The notes: a model not told the origin generated them from the letters alone. Numbered from the stretch's first letter, positions 1 to 9,545 are shown. The stretch: 64,000 bases of DNA from JANQMY01 sp965228775 (GCA_965228775.1 OZ245840.1:2294001-2358000); one strand, 5' to 3'. Program-made: numbers and translations.

Positions 1-1563
1 CGGCTTTTTGGCCGTGCGTTGCGAAGACTCTGCCCTAGGGGGTTTGGCAGTCTTCGCCGGTGACGGCGATTGCTTTGCCAGCAAATCGGAATAGCCACCC
101 ACATATTCCTTCCAATGCCCATCGCCATCGCTTGCAAGGACGGTGGTGACAACACGATCAAGAAAGTCACGATCATGACTGACCAGCAGCACCGTCCCTT
201 GATAATCGGCGATCAGCTCCTGAAGCAGATCCAGCGTTTCCAAATCCAGATCATTGGTCGGTTCGTCCAGTACCATCAGGTTCGACGGTTTCGCGAAAGC
301 GCGCGCCAACATCAGCCGCCCACGCTCCCCGCCGGAGAGGCGCTCAATGGCCGTGCCCGCCTGTTCCGGCTGGAACAGAAAGTCTTTCATGTAACTCATC
401 ACATGGCGTTGCTGGGTTCCCACCATGACCATATCGCCACGCCCTTCCGTCAGCGCATCTTTAAGGGCTGTAGTGGGTGGCAATTGTTCCCGTTTCTGGT
501 CAAGGGAAATGAGCTCCAGTTTCGTCCCGTGTTTGAGAGTCCCGGCATCCGGCGCCAAATCGCCGATGAGCATTTTCAGCAAAGTGGTCTTGCCGGTTCC
601 GTTAGGACCGACAATGCCGACGCGGTCGCCACGGTGAAGCGTGAGCGACAAGTCGCGCACGAGAGCCTTGTCGCCCCAAGATTTTGACAAGCCTTCCGCC
701 TCCAGCACGATTTTTCCGGACGCTTGCGCTTCCGCCGTGGAGAGGGCCACTTTATCTTGGGCTCTGGCGCTTCGTTCGGACAGGCGTTGGCGCTCACTGC
801 GCAATTTCGCAAGGTCGCCCAAGCGCTTCATATTGCGCTTGCGGCGTCCGGACACGCCATGGACCACCCAGTGTTGTTCCCGGACGATCTTCCGGTCGAG
901 CTTGTGCCGGTCCCTTTCTTCTTGTTCGAAGAAGTCGTCGCGCCAGGTTTCAAAATCCTTGAAACCGCGATCAAGCGCGTGCGTTTCGCCACGATCAAGC
1001 CAGACCGTCCGTGTGGAAAGCGTTTCGAGGAAGCGCCGGTCGTGACTGATCATCACCAGCGCTGCACGGGATGCCCCTAACGTGGTCTCCAGCCATTCGA
1101 TGGCCGGCAGATCCAAATGGTTCGTGGGTTCGTCTAGAAACAGAATTTCCGGTTTCGGCGCCATTGCTTTGGCAAGCGCAGCCCGGCGGACTTCGCCCCC
1201 GGACAGTGTCTTGGGGTCTTCCGCCCCGGTCAGCCCCAACACATTCAAAATCGTGCGCGCTTCGTGCGGGTCCCCTTGGGGGCCGAGGTCAGACACCGCA
1301 TAGTCTTCTACTGTTTTGAAGTCCGACAGATCCGGTTCCTGCTCCAAATAGCGCCAGGTCACGCCAGGCTTGACGAAGCGTTCGCCATGGTCGGGCTCCA
1401 TAATGCCGCCAGCGATTTTCAGGAGCGTCGATTTGCCGGACCCGTTGCGCCCGATCAAGCACACCCGGTCTTGCTCATAAACAGAAAAAGCCGCCCCTTC
1501 GAGCAGGGGTGTCCCGCCAAAAGTCAGATGGATATCCTGCAATGTCAAAAGCGGCGGCGCCAT
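1..1563 (-). CDS. uup: ABC-F family ATPase, Uup-like (3' end beyond window)
   Basis: A soluble tandem ATP-binding-cassette protein of the ABC-F group, which acts on ribosomes or branched DNA intermediates rather than in transport. The reading frame is open from the ATG at 1563 to the window edge (521 codons). The first cassette has Walker A GRNGSGKS at residues 38-45, signature LSGGE and Walker B LFLDEPTNHLD. A charged helical linker follows, then a second cassette with GPNGTGKT, LSGGERGR and VLDEPTNDLD. The last visible residues are Ala/Pro/Lys-rich, like the linker before the C-terminal coiled coil of Uup, so that coiled coil is probably off the edge. No membrane segments are seen, as expected for ABC-F. 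The upstream ribosome-binding site is weak. Confidence 0.9.
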   Translation of the reverse strand, partial: MAPPLLTLQDIHLTFGGTPLLEGAAFSVYEQDRVCLIGRNGSGKSTLLKIAGGIMEPDHGERFVKPGVTWRYLEQEPDLSDFKTVEDYAVSDLGPQGDPHEARTILNVLGLTGAEDPKTLSGGEVRRAALAKAMAPKPEILFLDEPTNHLDLPAIEWLETTLGASRAALVMISHDRRFLETLSTRTVWLDRGETHALDRGFKDFETWRDDFFEQEERDRHKLDRKIVREQHWVVHGVSGRRKRNMKRLGDLAKLRSERQRLSERSARAQDKVALSTAEAQASGKIVLEAEGLSKSWGDKALVRDLSLTLHRGDRVGIVGPNGTGKTTLLKMLIGDLAPDAGTLKHGTKLELISLDQKREQLPPTTALKDALTEGRGDMVMVGTQQRHVMSYMKDFLFQPEQAGTAIERLSGGERGRLMLARAFAKPSNLMVLDEPTNDLDLETLDLLQELIADYQGTVLLVSHDRDFLDRVVTTVLASDGDGHWKEYVGGYSDLLAKQSPSPAKTAKPPRAESSQRTAKKP

Positions 1564-1629
1564 AAGAGAGAATGTCTGCTTTTCAAAGGGCAGATCAATG
1601 GCATAGAAGCCGCGTGGATGTACAGGCCT

Positions 1630-3684
1630 TTAGATCCAGCGCCTGAGACCGAAAAACTTGCGCTTCTCCGCGTAGTGACGAATGCGTTCTTCCACTTTTG
1701 CATTGATGCTGCCGCGCGGGAACTGGCCCCGGCGATTGCGTGCGCCGGCGCGCATGCCCATCAGCACTTCCAATCCTTGGTCGATGGTTTCCACCGCATA
1801 AACCGCGAACTTGCCTTGACGCACGGCATCGACGATATCTTCCCGGAGCATCAGATCCCGCACATTCGCTTGAGGGATCAAGACGCCATGGCTGCCATCT
1901 AGCCCGCGCTTCTGGCAGATATCAAAAAAACCTTCGATCTTAAGGTTTACGCCACCAATGGCTTGCACATGCCCCACTTGATCCATGGTGCCGGTCACGC
2001 CAATCGACTGTTTTATCGGCACACCCGATATGGCTGAGACCAGCGCGAAGAGTTGCGCGGCCGACGAGCTGTCGCCGCTGGTAAAAGAAAAATTCTGTTC
2101 AAAGTTGACGGTGGCATTCAAAGCGAAGGGCAGATCCCTGCCATATTGCGCCATCAAATATCCCTCCATGGTGAGGGATCCTTTTTCATGGCTGACGGAA
2201 CTAAGCCCTACCTCGCGGTGAATTTGCACCACATCCCCTTCGCCAAGACGGACGCGCGCCGTAATCCGCTTCGGCACGGAAAAATTTTTCTGAGCATAAT
2301 TGAAGATCGTAAGGCCATTGATCTGACCAACACGGCTGCCGCTGGTCTCCACCAGACGCCGGTCTTCCAGAATGCTTTCATATTCAAATTCGCGATACGC
2401 ATTGCTGCGTTCCACCCGCTGGGTGAGCGCTTTCTCCACATCGGAGACGCGTGTTACCTCTCCTTGGCGCTGCTTTGTGTATGTGTTTGCTTCGCGCATG
2501 ATGTCGCGCAAATCCTCGAAATCGAGTAAGAGCTTGCGCCCGTCTTGAGCCATGCGCGCGCAGTGTTCCACCAGCCGCGCCACCGACACTGCATCCAATG
2601 GGGCGTCCAATTCCTCTTTCGCGATCTCTGCTAAGATACGCGCCACATGAACCGTGGTGTCGTCGGTGCGCTCTATTTCATCTTCGAATTGCGCCGAGAC
2701 TTTGAAGCCACCTTCAAAGGCGTAAAAGATGCGGCTTAGCATTGCGAAAGTGATGTCATCGCTATGCCAGAAGGCGCGCACCTTCGTCGGGCTTTCGCAG
2801 ATCGGATTGCATTCCGGCATATTCGGAAACCACAATTTCTTTTCCGAAAGCACCTGGGCATAAAGCACGAGGGAGCCGCGTGGCAGCCGGCTCAGGTCGG
2901 ACACGATGTAGCCGCCTTGCGCGCGATGATAGGCCCCCGCCGTAACAGCATGACATGGCCCCAAACGGCCGACGCGCTCTATCATATCATCGTCGATGCC
3001 GCCAAAAAGATCGTCCATCGATTTGGTTTCTTCCGCGATCAGCGGTGCACCGGACAATCCGCCATTATCCACAAGCACATTGATGGCATATCTGAACCGA
3101 AGGATCTGGTGGATCTGACGGGCGGCGCCTTCATCTTCGAATTCAGACAAGTCGATGCGCGAAAGAAGGCCCGACGACAGATCCTCCATTGCGCTGGCCG
3201 CATATTTCGCAAGTGCCTCAGTCCTTGCATCGCCCAATAGCTGACCGAAAAATGCAGCCACTTGCTGCACCGTTTCGAATTGGCCCGCGCGCACCCCTTC
3301 CATCACTTGATCGAGGGCCGTCATGACATCGGTTTCAAACGATGCACCCGTCCCGGCAGGAACCTCTAGAATGAGGGGCTTTTCGATCGCCTCAAAATTG
3401 TTCACACAAACCAAATCAGGGGGTGCGGGCCGTGTTTCAGCATAGGGTTTCAACGCGCGTGCGAGGCCGCCGCCAATGGGATACCCTGGTGGTAGTCCAA
3501 CAAACCCGTTAAACCCCAGATGCGTGCTTTCAGCCGCAAGCTGAAACGCATCTGCCGCACGCTTCTGTCCATGAAATAGATCCGGTGCTCCGGACTGGTC
3601 GGTCCGGTTAAACCCGATGCTCTCAGGGTCGGTGGACACATAAAGCTGTTCCACCGGCACTTTGTGAGCATTCTTGCGCAACAT
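1630..3684 (-). CDS. Lon-like (LonB/YcbZ-type) protease with degenerate Walker A
   Basis: A 684-residue member of the Lon-related peptidase group (AAA_32-type N-terminal region plus Lon C-terminal protease domain). The N-terminal half carries the family landmarks HGQKRA (about residue 38) and a PDLVCVNNF segment. The C-terminal protease domain has GDSSS with the likely nucleophile Ser539, and GGVNLK with the likely catalytic Lys582, matching the Lon Ser-Lys dyad. The phosphate-binding loop expected near residues 64-74 reads GLPPGYPIGGG and has no Gly-Lys-Thr, so ATP binding there is doubtful. No signal peptide or membrane helix is seen, so it should be cytosolic. The gene stands alone, 66 bp upstream of the ABC-F gene on the same strand. 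Confidence 0.85.
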   Translation of the reverse strand: MLRKNAHKVPVEQLYVSTDPESIGFNRTDQSGAPDLFHGQKRAADAFQLAAESTHLGFNGFVGLPPGYPIGGGLARALKPYAETRPAPPDLVCVNNFEAIEKPLILEVPAGTGASFETDVMTALDQVMEGVRAGQFETVQQVAAFFGQLLGDARTEALAKYAASAMEDLSSGLLSRIDLSEFEDEGAARQIHQILRFRYAINVLVDNGGLSGAPLIAEETKSMDDLFGGIDDDMIERVGRLGPCHAVTAGAYHRAQGGYIVSDLSRLPRGSLVLYAQVLSEKKLWFPNMPECNPICESPTKVRAFWHSDDITFAMLSRIFYAFEGGFKVSAQFEDEIERTDDTTVHVARILAEIAKEELDAPLDAVSVARLVEHCARMAQDGRKLLLDFEDLRDIMREANTYTKQRQGEVTRVSDVEKALTQRVERSNAYREFEYESILEDRRLVETSGSRVGQINGLTIFNYAQKNFSVPKRITARVRLGEGDVVQIHREVGLSSVSHEKGSLTMEGYLMAQYGRDLPFALNATVNFEQNFSFTSGDSSSAAQLFALVSAISGVPIKQSIGVTGTMDQVGHVQAIGGVNLKIEGFFDICQKRGLDGSHGVLIPQANVRDLMLREDIVDAVRQGKFAVYAVETIDQGLEVLMGMRAGARNRRGQFPRGSINAKVEERIRHYAEKRKFFGLRRWI

Positions 3685-3778
3685 CGATGCCCCCTCTCAA
3701 TCGGCCGTCGCACAGTCTCATCGCAGAAGTCGATTGAACTGGTTATCTAGCTGGAATGCAAGGCATAGTCGCGCAAAT

Positions 3779-4567
3779 CTACCATTTGCTGTTTGTGGAA
3801 ACGCCGCCATCTACAACGATATTGGCGCCCGTTACCCAGCGCGCGGCGGGTGACACCAAATACAGGACGGCATCCGCCACATCGTCCGGCCTTCCCAACC
3901 GTTGCAAAGGCGCAGCGTTTTGCCAGCGCCCCACCCCTTCCGGCCACGCATCCGCCAAGCCTTCACGGTCGATCAGGCCCGGCGATACGGAATTAATCCG
4001 TACACCTATGTTTCCCAGTTCAAGAGCCGCTGCACGTGTGAACATCAAAATGCCGGCCTTGGACGTTGTGTAGTGTGCATGCCCCGCCGCTGGGTCGAGC
4101 GCTTCGATTGAAGCGATATTGACGACGGCCCCGGCGCGGTTTTCAACCTTTAGCCGGTCAGCAATCGCGCGAGTCACCAAATAGGTGCTGTCCAGATTTG
4201 CCTGGGTCACCGATTGCCAATCGGCAAAACTCATATCCTCCAGAGGATGAACCGGTTGGGCACCCGCATTGTTGACGGCGATCGCCGGCAGGCCAAGCTC
4301 AGCGGAAATGTCCCCGACCATCTGAGTGACGGCGCCCTCATCAGTGAGGTCCGCCTGAAATACCTGCGCCTTGCCCCCCTTGTTTTGGATGGTTTCGCAT
4401 ACGGCTGTCGCGCCCCCCTCATCCCCCCGGAAGTGAACGGCAATTTGGGCGCCCGCTTCCGCGAGACGCGCCGCAATGCCGGCACCAATGCCACCACTTG
4501 CCCCGGTCACAAGGGCGGTTTGTCCGGAGAGGTCTAGAAGCGAAGAAACGGCAGGAATATCGGTCAT
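3779..4567 (-). CDS. SDR family oxidoreductase
   Basis: A classical short-chain dehydrogenase/reductase of 262 residues. The dinucleotide-binding motif TGASGGIG lies near residues 21-28, NNAG near 110, and the catalytic Ser with YTTSK (Tyr and Lys four apart) near 160. The C-terminal half holds the usual GLID and GANIVVDGG segments. An NAD(P)H-dependent alcohol/ketone or 3-oxoacyl substrate is likely, but the sequence does not identify it. The start codon is about 105 bp from the divergent transhydrogenase start, so the two share an intergenic control region. Confidence 0.85.
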   Translation of the reverse strand: MTDIPAVSSLLDLSGQTALVTGASGGIGAGIAARLAEAGAQIAVHFRGDEGGATAVCETIQNKGGKAQVFQADLTDEGAVTQMVGDISAELGLPAIAVNNAGAQPVHPLEDMSFADWQSVTQANLDSTYLVTRAIADRLKVENRAGAVVNIASIEALDPAAGHAHYTTSKAGILMFTRAAALELGNIGVRINSVSPGLIDREGLADAWPEGVGRWQNAAPLQRLGRPDDVADAVLYLVSPAARWVTGANIVVDGGVSTNSKW

Positions 4568-4672
4568 GTTGGGCCTTTTTTCGACAGGACACGGTTAACA
4601 GGATGGATACCTCGATTTCCTAAAATTGCACAGGGATTGAGCACATTACCGAAAGGTTAAAGGGGACACGCC

Positions 4673-6124
4673 ATGGCGCATTTCGAGTTAATTGTGATCG
4701 GCAGCGGGCCGGCCGGGCGTCGCGCCGCGATTCAAGCGGCGAAACTTGGCAAATCAGTCCTTGTTGTGGAAAAGGGCTGGCGGGTCGGCGGTGTGTCCGT
4801 GCACACCGGCACCATCCCCAGCAAAACATTGCGGGAAACCGTCTTGAACCTGTCCGGCTGGCGGGAACGCGGGTTCTATGGCCGCGCCTACCGGGTGAAG
4901 AAAAACATTGCCGCGGACGATTTGCTGGATCGCTTACACATAACCCTCAACCACGAAGTGGAAGTTCTTGAACACCAATTCGCCCGGAACGGCGTCATCA
5001 TCCAACGCGGGATCGCAAGATTTCTAACCCCAAGGGACATTGAAATCGTTGGCGACGACGATCGGATCACTCAGCACACGGCTGACAGATTTATTCTCGC
5101 CGTCGGCACCGCTCCTTTTCGTCCGGACTATGTGCCCTTCGATGGCAAAACCGTCATGGACAGCGACGAGATCTTGGAATTGGCCTATTTGCCACGCAGC
5201 ATGGCCGTTATCGGTGCCGGAGTGATTGGTGTCGAATACGCAACAATCATGAGCGCGTTGGACGTAAATGTAACATTGATCGAACCGCGCGACAGCATGC
5301 TCGACTTTATCGACCGCGAATTGATGGACGAATTCCGTCACGAATTGCGGGATCGCGGCATGGCACTGCGTTTTGGCAGCAAGGTTGAAAGGATTGAACG
5401 GGATACGAACGACAAGCTCACCATACAATTGGCCAATGGCCGTCAGGTCTGTCCAGAGATGGTTCTATTCGCAGCAGGCCGCATGGGCGCCACAGGCACG
5501 CTGAACTTGGAGGCCTGCGGCCTTTCCAGCGACCACCGTGGCCGCTTGACGGTCGACCCCCAAACCTTCCAAACGGACGTTCCACACATTTATGCAGTGG
5601 GCGACGTGATCGGCTTCCCGAGTCTCGCCTCGACATCCATGGAGCAAGGACGCATCGCCGCGTGTCACGCCTTCGACCAAATCCCTCAAGAGCCACCGGC
5701 CTTCTTTCCTTATGGCATTTACTCCGTACCCGAAATATCGACAATCGGACTCACGGAGCAAGAAGCGGAAAAAAAGAACATTCCCTACGAATGCGGCATC
5801 GCGCGTTTCCGTGAAACATCGCGCGGGCATATCATGGGATTGCATTCCGGTTTCATGAAGATGATCTTTTCGCTGGAAACGCGCCGCCTCTTAGGCGTGC
5901 ATATTGTGGGCGAAGGTGCAACCGAACTCATCCATATCGGTCAGGCCGTTCTGAACCTGGAAGGCACTCTGGATTATTTCGTCGAGAACACGTTCAATTA
6001 TCCAACCCTGGCGGAGGCTTACAAGATCGCCGCTTTGGACGCCTGGAACCGCATGCCAAAACAGCAACCCAGCACACAGACCCTTCAGCAAATCACTGAA
6101 AAGATTGAGAAAACGGCAAGTTAG
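4673..6124 (+). CDS. sthA: Soluble pyridine nucleotide transhydrogenase
   Basis: A 483-residue FAD enzyme that moves hydride between NADPH and NAD+ in the cytosol. The N-terminal FAD motif GSGPAGRRAA starts at residue 10, and a second Rossmann motif VIGAGVIGVEYA lies near residue 180. The segment corresponding to the redox-active disulfide of lipoamide dehydrogenases reads GGVSVHTGTIPSKT (39-52) without cysteines. This is the diagnostic difference of SthA from lipoamide dehydrogenase and mercuric reductase, not a defect. The C-terminal dimerisation domain is complete. It lies about 150 bp upstream of the bd oxidase genes on the same strand, which suggests shared redox balancing, though co-transcription is not proven. 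Confidence 0.93.
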   Translation: MAHFELIVIGSGPAGRRAAIQAAKLGKSVLVVEKGWRVGGVSVHTGTIPSKTLRETVLNLSGWRERGFYGRAYRVKKNIAADDLLDRLHITLNHEVEVLEHQFARNGVIIQRGIARFLTPRDIEIVGDDDRITQHTADRFILAVGTAPFRPDYVPFDGKTVMDSDEILELAYLPRSMAVIGAGVIGVEYATIMSALDVNVTLIEPRDSMLDFIDRELMDEFRHELRDRGMALRFGSKVERIERDTNDKLTIQLANGRQVCPEMVLFAAGRMGATGTLNLEACGLSSDHRGRLTVDPQTFQTDVPHIYAVGDVIGFPSLASTSMEQGRIAACHAFDQIPQEPPAFFPYGIYSVPEISTIGLTEQEAEKKNIPYECGIARFRETSRGHIMGLHSGFMKMIFSLETRRLLGVHIVGEGATELIHIGQAVLNLEGTLDYFVENTFNYPTLAEAYKIAALDAWNRMPKQQPSTQTLQQITEKIEKTAS

Positions 6125-6281
6125 AAGAGGGTTTAGGTTCAGAAAGAACCTAACTGTGCGCAAACGTCACTGGCCATGCGTCATTCGGCGGTCTTCAAAA
6201 ACGTCCCCACCCTCTCCACACTTTGTACATCATACTCAGCCCTAATCGAACCGGGTTTCGGCCAACATAAGAGTGTGCGCC

Positions 6282-7670
6282 ATGGAGAGTTTGTTCGACG
6301 CCGTCCTTCTTGCGCGAATTCAGTTCGCGTTTACGGTTGCGTTTCACATTGTTTTTCCGTCTTTCACTATCGGCCTCGCCAGCTACCTGATGGTGCTGGA
6401 AGGGTTGTGGCTGCGCAGCAAAGACGATGTCTATCTTGAACTCTATAAGTATTGGTCGAAGATCTTTGCACTGAGTTTTGGTATGGGTGTGGTGTCGGGC
6501 TTGGTGATGAGTTACCAGTTCGGCACCAATTGGGGGCCCTTCGCCGACCGCACGGGCCCCATTCTGGGGCCGCTCTTGGGTTACGAGGTGTTGTCAGCCT
6601 TTTTCTTGGAGGCGGGCTTTCTGGGCATCATGCTGTTTGGCCTGAACCGCGTCGGAAAAGGCTTGCATTTCTTCGCAACCTGCATGGTTGCTTTTGGAAC
6701 ACTGCTTTCTTCTTTTTGGATTTTGTCCGCCAATAGTTGGATGCAGACACCCACCGGCTTTGAAATTGGCGCCGATCAATTCCTGCCCGTAAGCTGGTGG
6801 GAAATCATCTTCAATCCATCTTTCCCATACCGGCTTGTCCATATGGTATTGGCCGCTTACCTCACCACGGCATTTGTGGTTGGCGCGGTCGGGGCCTATC
6901 ACTTGCTTAAGGACAAGGCGGACCGGCACGCCCGGATTATGGTGTCCATGGCCATGTGGATGGCGCTGCTGGTGGCACCGATCCAGATTGTGGCGGGTGA
7001 TATGCACGGCCTCAATACGCTGGAACATCAACCTGCCAAGGTGGCGGCCATGGAAGGCCACTGGGAAACCAAGAAGGGCCAGCCGCTTGTCCTGTTTGGT
7101 TTTCCTGACGATGAAGCGGAAGTAACGCGCTACGCGGTCGAGATTCCGAAACTGGGCAGCTTGATTTTGACCCATCATTGGGACGGCGAGGTGAAGGGCC
7201 TAAAGGCCTGGCCGAAGGACGAAAGGCCCCCCTCCGCCCTTATCTTTTGGACGTTCCGCGTCATGGTCGGTCTGGGCCTTCTTATGGTCCTGACGGGTTT
7301 GATAAGCGCTTATCTCCGGTGGTCGGGCCAGCTGTTCGACACACCTTTATTCACCAAACTGCTGATTGCCATGGGACCAAGTGGGTTTGTCGCCGTCCTG
7401 GCAGGCTGGATCACAACGGAAGTGGGCCGTCAGCCCTATGTGGTCTACGGCCTGATGCGCACAAGCGAGGCGGTCTCCCCCATCGCGGCACCGGCGGTCG
7501 CGGCATCTCTAGCGTTTTTTGCGGTTGTTTACTTTATCGTGTTCGGCGCAGGCGTGTTTTACTTGCTGAGACTGATGTCGCACCCCGCAAACCAAGATAC
7601 CAATGGCGATCGTTCGCCTCAGAGAGCTGCGGGCATTACACCGGTGCCCGCATTACAATCCGGGGAATAA
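6282..7670 (+). CDS. cydA: Cytochrome bd-type quinol oxidase subunit I (CIO type)
   Basis: Subunit I of a membrane quinol:O2 oxidoreductase, with multiple transmembrane helices. The heme-ligand His is in FTVAFHIVFP near residue 22. The short Q-loop and the GWITTEVGRQPY motif (about residue 370) fit the cyanide-insensitive (CIO/CioA) branch rather than the long-Q-loop E. coli enzyme. I chose the ATG at 6282 because AAGAG sits about 8 nt upstream; an in-frame GTG at 6273 would add three residues. cydB follows after 9 bp, so the two form an operon. Confidence 0.93.
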   Translation: MESLFDAVLLARIQFAFTVAFHIVFPSFTIGLASYLMVLEGLWLRSKDDVYLELYKYWSKIFALSFGMGVVSGLVMSYQFGTNWGPFADRTGPILGPLLGYEVLSAFFLEAGFLGIMLFGLNRVGKGLHFFATCMVAFGTLLSSFWILSANSWMQTPTGFEIGADQFLPVSWWEIIFNPSFPYRLVHMVLAAYLTTAFVVGAVGAYHLLKDKADRHARIMVSMAMWMALLVAPIQIVAGDMHGLNTLEHQPAKVAAMEGHWETKKGQPLVLFGFPDDEAEVTRYAVEIPKLGSLILTHHWDGEVKGLKAWPKDERPPSALIFWTFRVMVGLGLLMVLTGLISAYLRWSGQLFDTPLFTKLLIAMGPSGFVAVLAGWITTEVGRQPYVVYGLMRTSEAVSPIAAPAVAASLAFFAVVYFIVFGAGVFYLLRLMSHPANQDTNGDRSPQRAAGITPVPALQSGE

Positions 7671-7679
7671 GGATTCCAC

Positions 7680-8687
7680 ATGGAACTCGATCTCGCTTTT
7701 ATTTGGGCCATTCTCATCGCCGTTGCCGTCCTTGCCTACGTTCTGCTTGACGGGTTCGATCTGGGTGTCGGCATTCTGTTTCCCGCATTTTCGAAACAAC
7801 GTCACCGGGAAACCATGATGAATTCCATCGCACCGTTCTGGGATGGCAATGAAACCTGGCTGATATTGGGTGGCGGCGGCTTGTTTGCGGTCTTCCCGCT
7901 TGCCTACTCTCTTTTGCTTACCGCGTTTTACGCACCGTTGATCCTAATGCTCTTGGCACTGATCTTCAGAGGCGTAGCTTTCGAGTTTCGTTATAAGTCC
8001 AAAGAACACAAACCCTATTGGGATATGGCGTTTGTCGCAGGTTCATTTACCGCTGCTTTCGCGCAAGGCATTATGCTGGGCGCCTTCATCCAAGGCATCG
8101 CTACGGAAGGGCGCAGTTATGCCGGCGGCTGGTTTGACTGGCTGACCCCCTTTTCCCTCTTTACGGGGTTCGCGGTGCCGCTTGGCTACGCCCTTCTTGG
8201 CGCAAGCTGGCTTTATATGAAGACGGAAGGTGGTCTTCAGGAACGGGCGGGCCGGTTCATTATCCCTCTGCTGGCGGGCGTGATGTTTGCCTGCGGTGTT
8301 GTAAGCTTGTGGACGCCGCTTACCCAGCCGGAGATCGCTGCACGGTGGTTTAGCTGGCCTAACATCTTATTCTTATCTCCCGTCCCGGCCGGTCTTGCCA
8401 TGGTGGCCGTCGGAGTTTTCGTTTCACTGCGGCTCAAGAATGATGTTTTGCCGTTTGTGCTGTCTCTCTTCCTGTTCGTCCTCGCTTATGCGGGCTTCGG
8501 CATTAGCCTTTATCCGAACATTGTCCCGCCCTCCGTGGACATATGGGAGGCCGCCGGTCCGGACAAGAGCCTAGGCTTCCTACTTGCGGGCACCGTCGTG
8601 CTCTTGCCGATGGTGATCGGTTATACGGCCTATGCTTATTGGGTGTTTCGCGGGAAAGTGAAGGACGACGAAGGCTATCACGCGTGA
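7680..8687 (+). CDS. cydB: Cytochrome bd-type quinol oxidase subunit II
   Basis: A 335-residue polytopic partner of CydA. The N-terminus has the family pattern VLLDGFDLGVG, followed by the conserved segment WDGNETWLILGGG, and repeated hydrophobic helices continue to the end. It starts 9 bp after cydA stops. Its TGA stop overlaps the GTG of the next very small gene (GTGA), so translation is probably coupled. Together with CydA it would form a terminal oxidase for low oxygen or for respiration when the cytochrome c branch is inhibited. Confidence 0.93.
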   Translation: MELDLAFIWAILIAVAVLAYVLLDGFDLGVGILFPAFSKQRHRETMMNSIAPFWDGNETWLILGGGGLFAVFPLAYSLLLTAFYAPLILMLLALIFRGVAFEFRYKSKEHKPYWDMAFVAGSFTAAFAQGIMLGAFIQGIATEGRSYAGGWFDWLTPFSLFTGFAVPLGYALLGASWLYMKTEGGLQERAGRFIIPLLAGVMFACGVVSLWTPLTQPEIAARWFSWPNILFLSPVPAGLAMVAVGVFVSLRLKNDVLPFVLSLFLFVLAYAGFGISLYPNIVPPSVDIWEAAGPDKSLGFLLAGTVVLLPMVIGYTAYAYWVFRGKVKDDEGYHA

Positions 8688-8803
8688 CCCAGATGCACCC
8701 GCGGCTTCAACAATTTCTTTGGTTTGTGGGCATTTGGATTGCCAGCGTTTCGGCCCTTGCGATCGTGGCGTATGGCCTTCGCTGGGTATTAGGCGTTTCT
8801 TGA
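8684..8803 (+). CDS. DUF2474-like small membrane protein of the bd oxidase operon
   Basis: A 39-residue reading frame starting with GTG at 8684, which overlaps the cydB stop codon by 4 bp. It has one transmembrane helix, including FVGIWIASVSALAIVAYGLR, after a short polar N-terminus. The WxxGIWxASVxAL pattern resembles the DUF2474 proteins encoded after CIO-type cydAB, which may play the accessory role that CydX plays in E. coli. An internal ATG at 8693 is an alternative start. The stop is one base from the convergent SDR gene stop. Function is inferred from position and pattern. Confidence 0.75.
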   Translation: MTQMHPRLQQFLWFVGIWIASVSALAIVAYGLRWVLGVS

Positions 8804-8804
8804 T

Positions 8805-9545
8805 TTAATCCGACCACCCGCCGCTTAGAGAAAAGAACTGGCCGGTTTGGAACATGTTTTGCCCATCCAACAGGCTGGCGCAGAAATGGGCTGCCTCTTC
8901 AGGACGGCCCAGGCGGCCGACAGGCACGGCCTTTTCGATCCGTTGACGGATTTCCGGGTCACTGGCGCCTGAGGCCTCTACAAATCCAGGATAATCTAAG
9001 AAGTTCGTACCAGCCGCGTTAACGGTCACGCCTTTACTGGCAACCTCAAGGGCCACATTCTTTACCAACATGTTGGCCGCGGCCCGCGTCGCGCTATAGA
9101 GCGGCGCAGTTGGTGTCGGCTTGGCGCCGGAGGCGCTTGTGATCACCAGCACTTGACCGCTACCCCGTTCGATAAGAGGCGGCAGTGCGGTCTGAAGGCA
9201 ATGAAAGACAGCTTCCAAATTTTCGCGCATGACATTCGCAAGATCATCTTGCGTAGCATCAAGGAAAGCACCCGTGACGATAAGGCCGGTGCGGATGCAG
9301 ACGGCGTCGAGCCGTCCGAACTCATGCTGGGCCGCTGTCACCAATCGCTTCATTGCGGCCGGATGCGCGAGATCATCAGTTCCGGCAACGCTTTTGACGC
9401 CACCGCCCAAGCCCCTCAACTCTTCCGCAAGACCGTCCTGAGGATCGCCTAGAACAAGATCGTGCCCTCTGCGCGCCAAAAGGCGTGCAAGGTCCGGCCC
9501 CACATGTGTATCCGCATTTGCGATGAGGGCGACACGCCGATTCAC
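8805..9545 (-). CDS. Divergent SDR-like protein with altered active-site motifs
   Basis: A 246-residue Rossmann-fold protein of the short-chain dehydrogenase superfamily. The start is a GTG at 9545 with GGAGAAG upstream. The overall SDR layout is clear: the segment ITSASG, the YSATR helix and the C-terminal FSLSGG. The cofactor loop reads ANADTHVG instead of TGxxxGIG, and the catalytic Lys of YxxxK is Arg. Activity may therefore be changed or lost, or it may be a binding protein. It converges on the bd oxidase operon and lies 27 bp downstream of the MFS gene in the same direction, so the two may be co-transcribed. Confidence 0.75.
   Translation of the reverse strand: MNRRVALIANADTHVGPDLARLLARRGHDLVLGDPQDGLAEELRGLGGGVKSVAGTDDLAHPAAMKRLVTAAQHEFGRLDAVCIRTGLIVTGAFLDATQDDLANVMRENLEAVFHCLQTALPPLIERGSGQVLVITSASGAKPTPTAPLYSATRAAANMLVKNVALEVASKGVTVNAAGTNFLDYPGFVEASGASDPEIRQRIEKAVPVGRLGRPEEAAHFCASLLDGQNMFQTGQFFSLSGGWSD

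Noticed and set aside
4673..6124. SthA as a defective lipoamide dehydrogenase (missing redox cysteines)
   Set aside because: Lack of these cysteines is the hallmark of soluble transhydrogenase, so the gene is intact.
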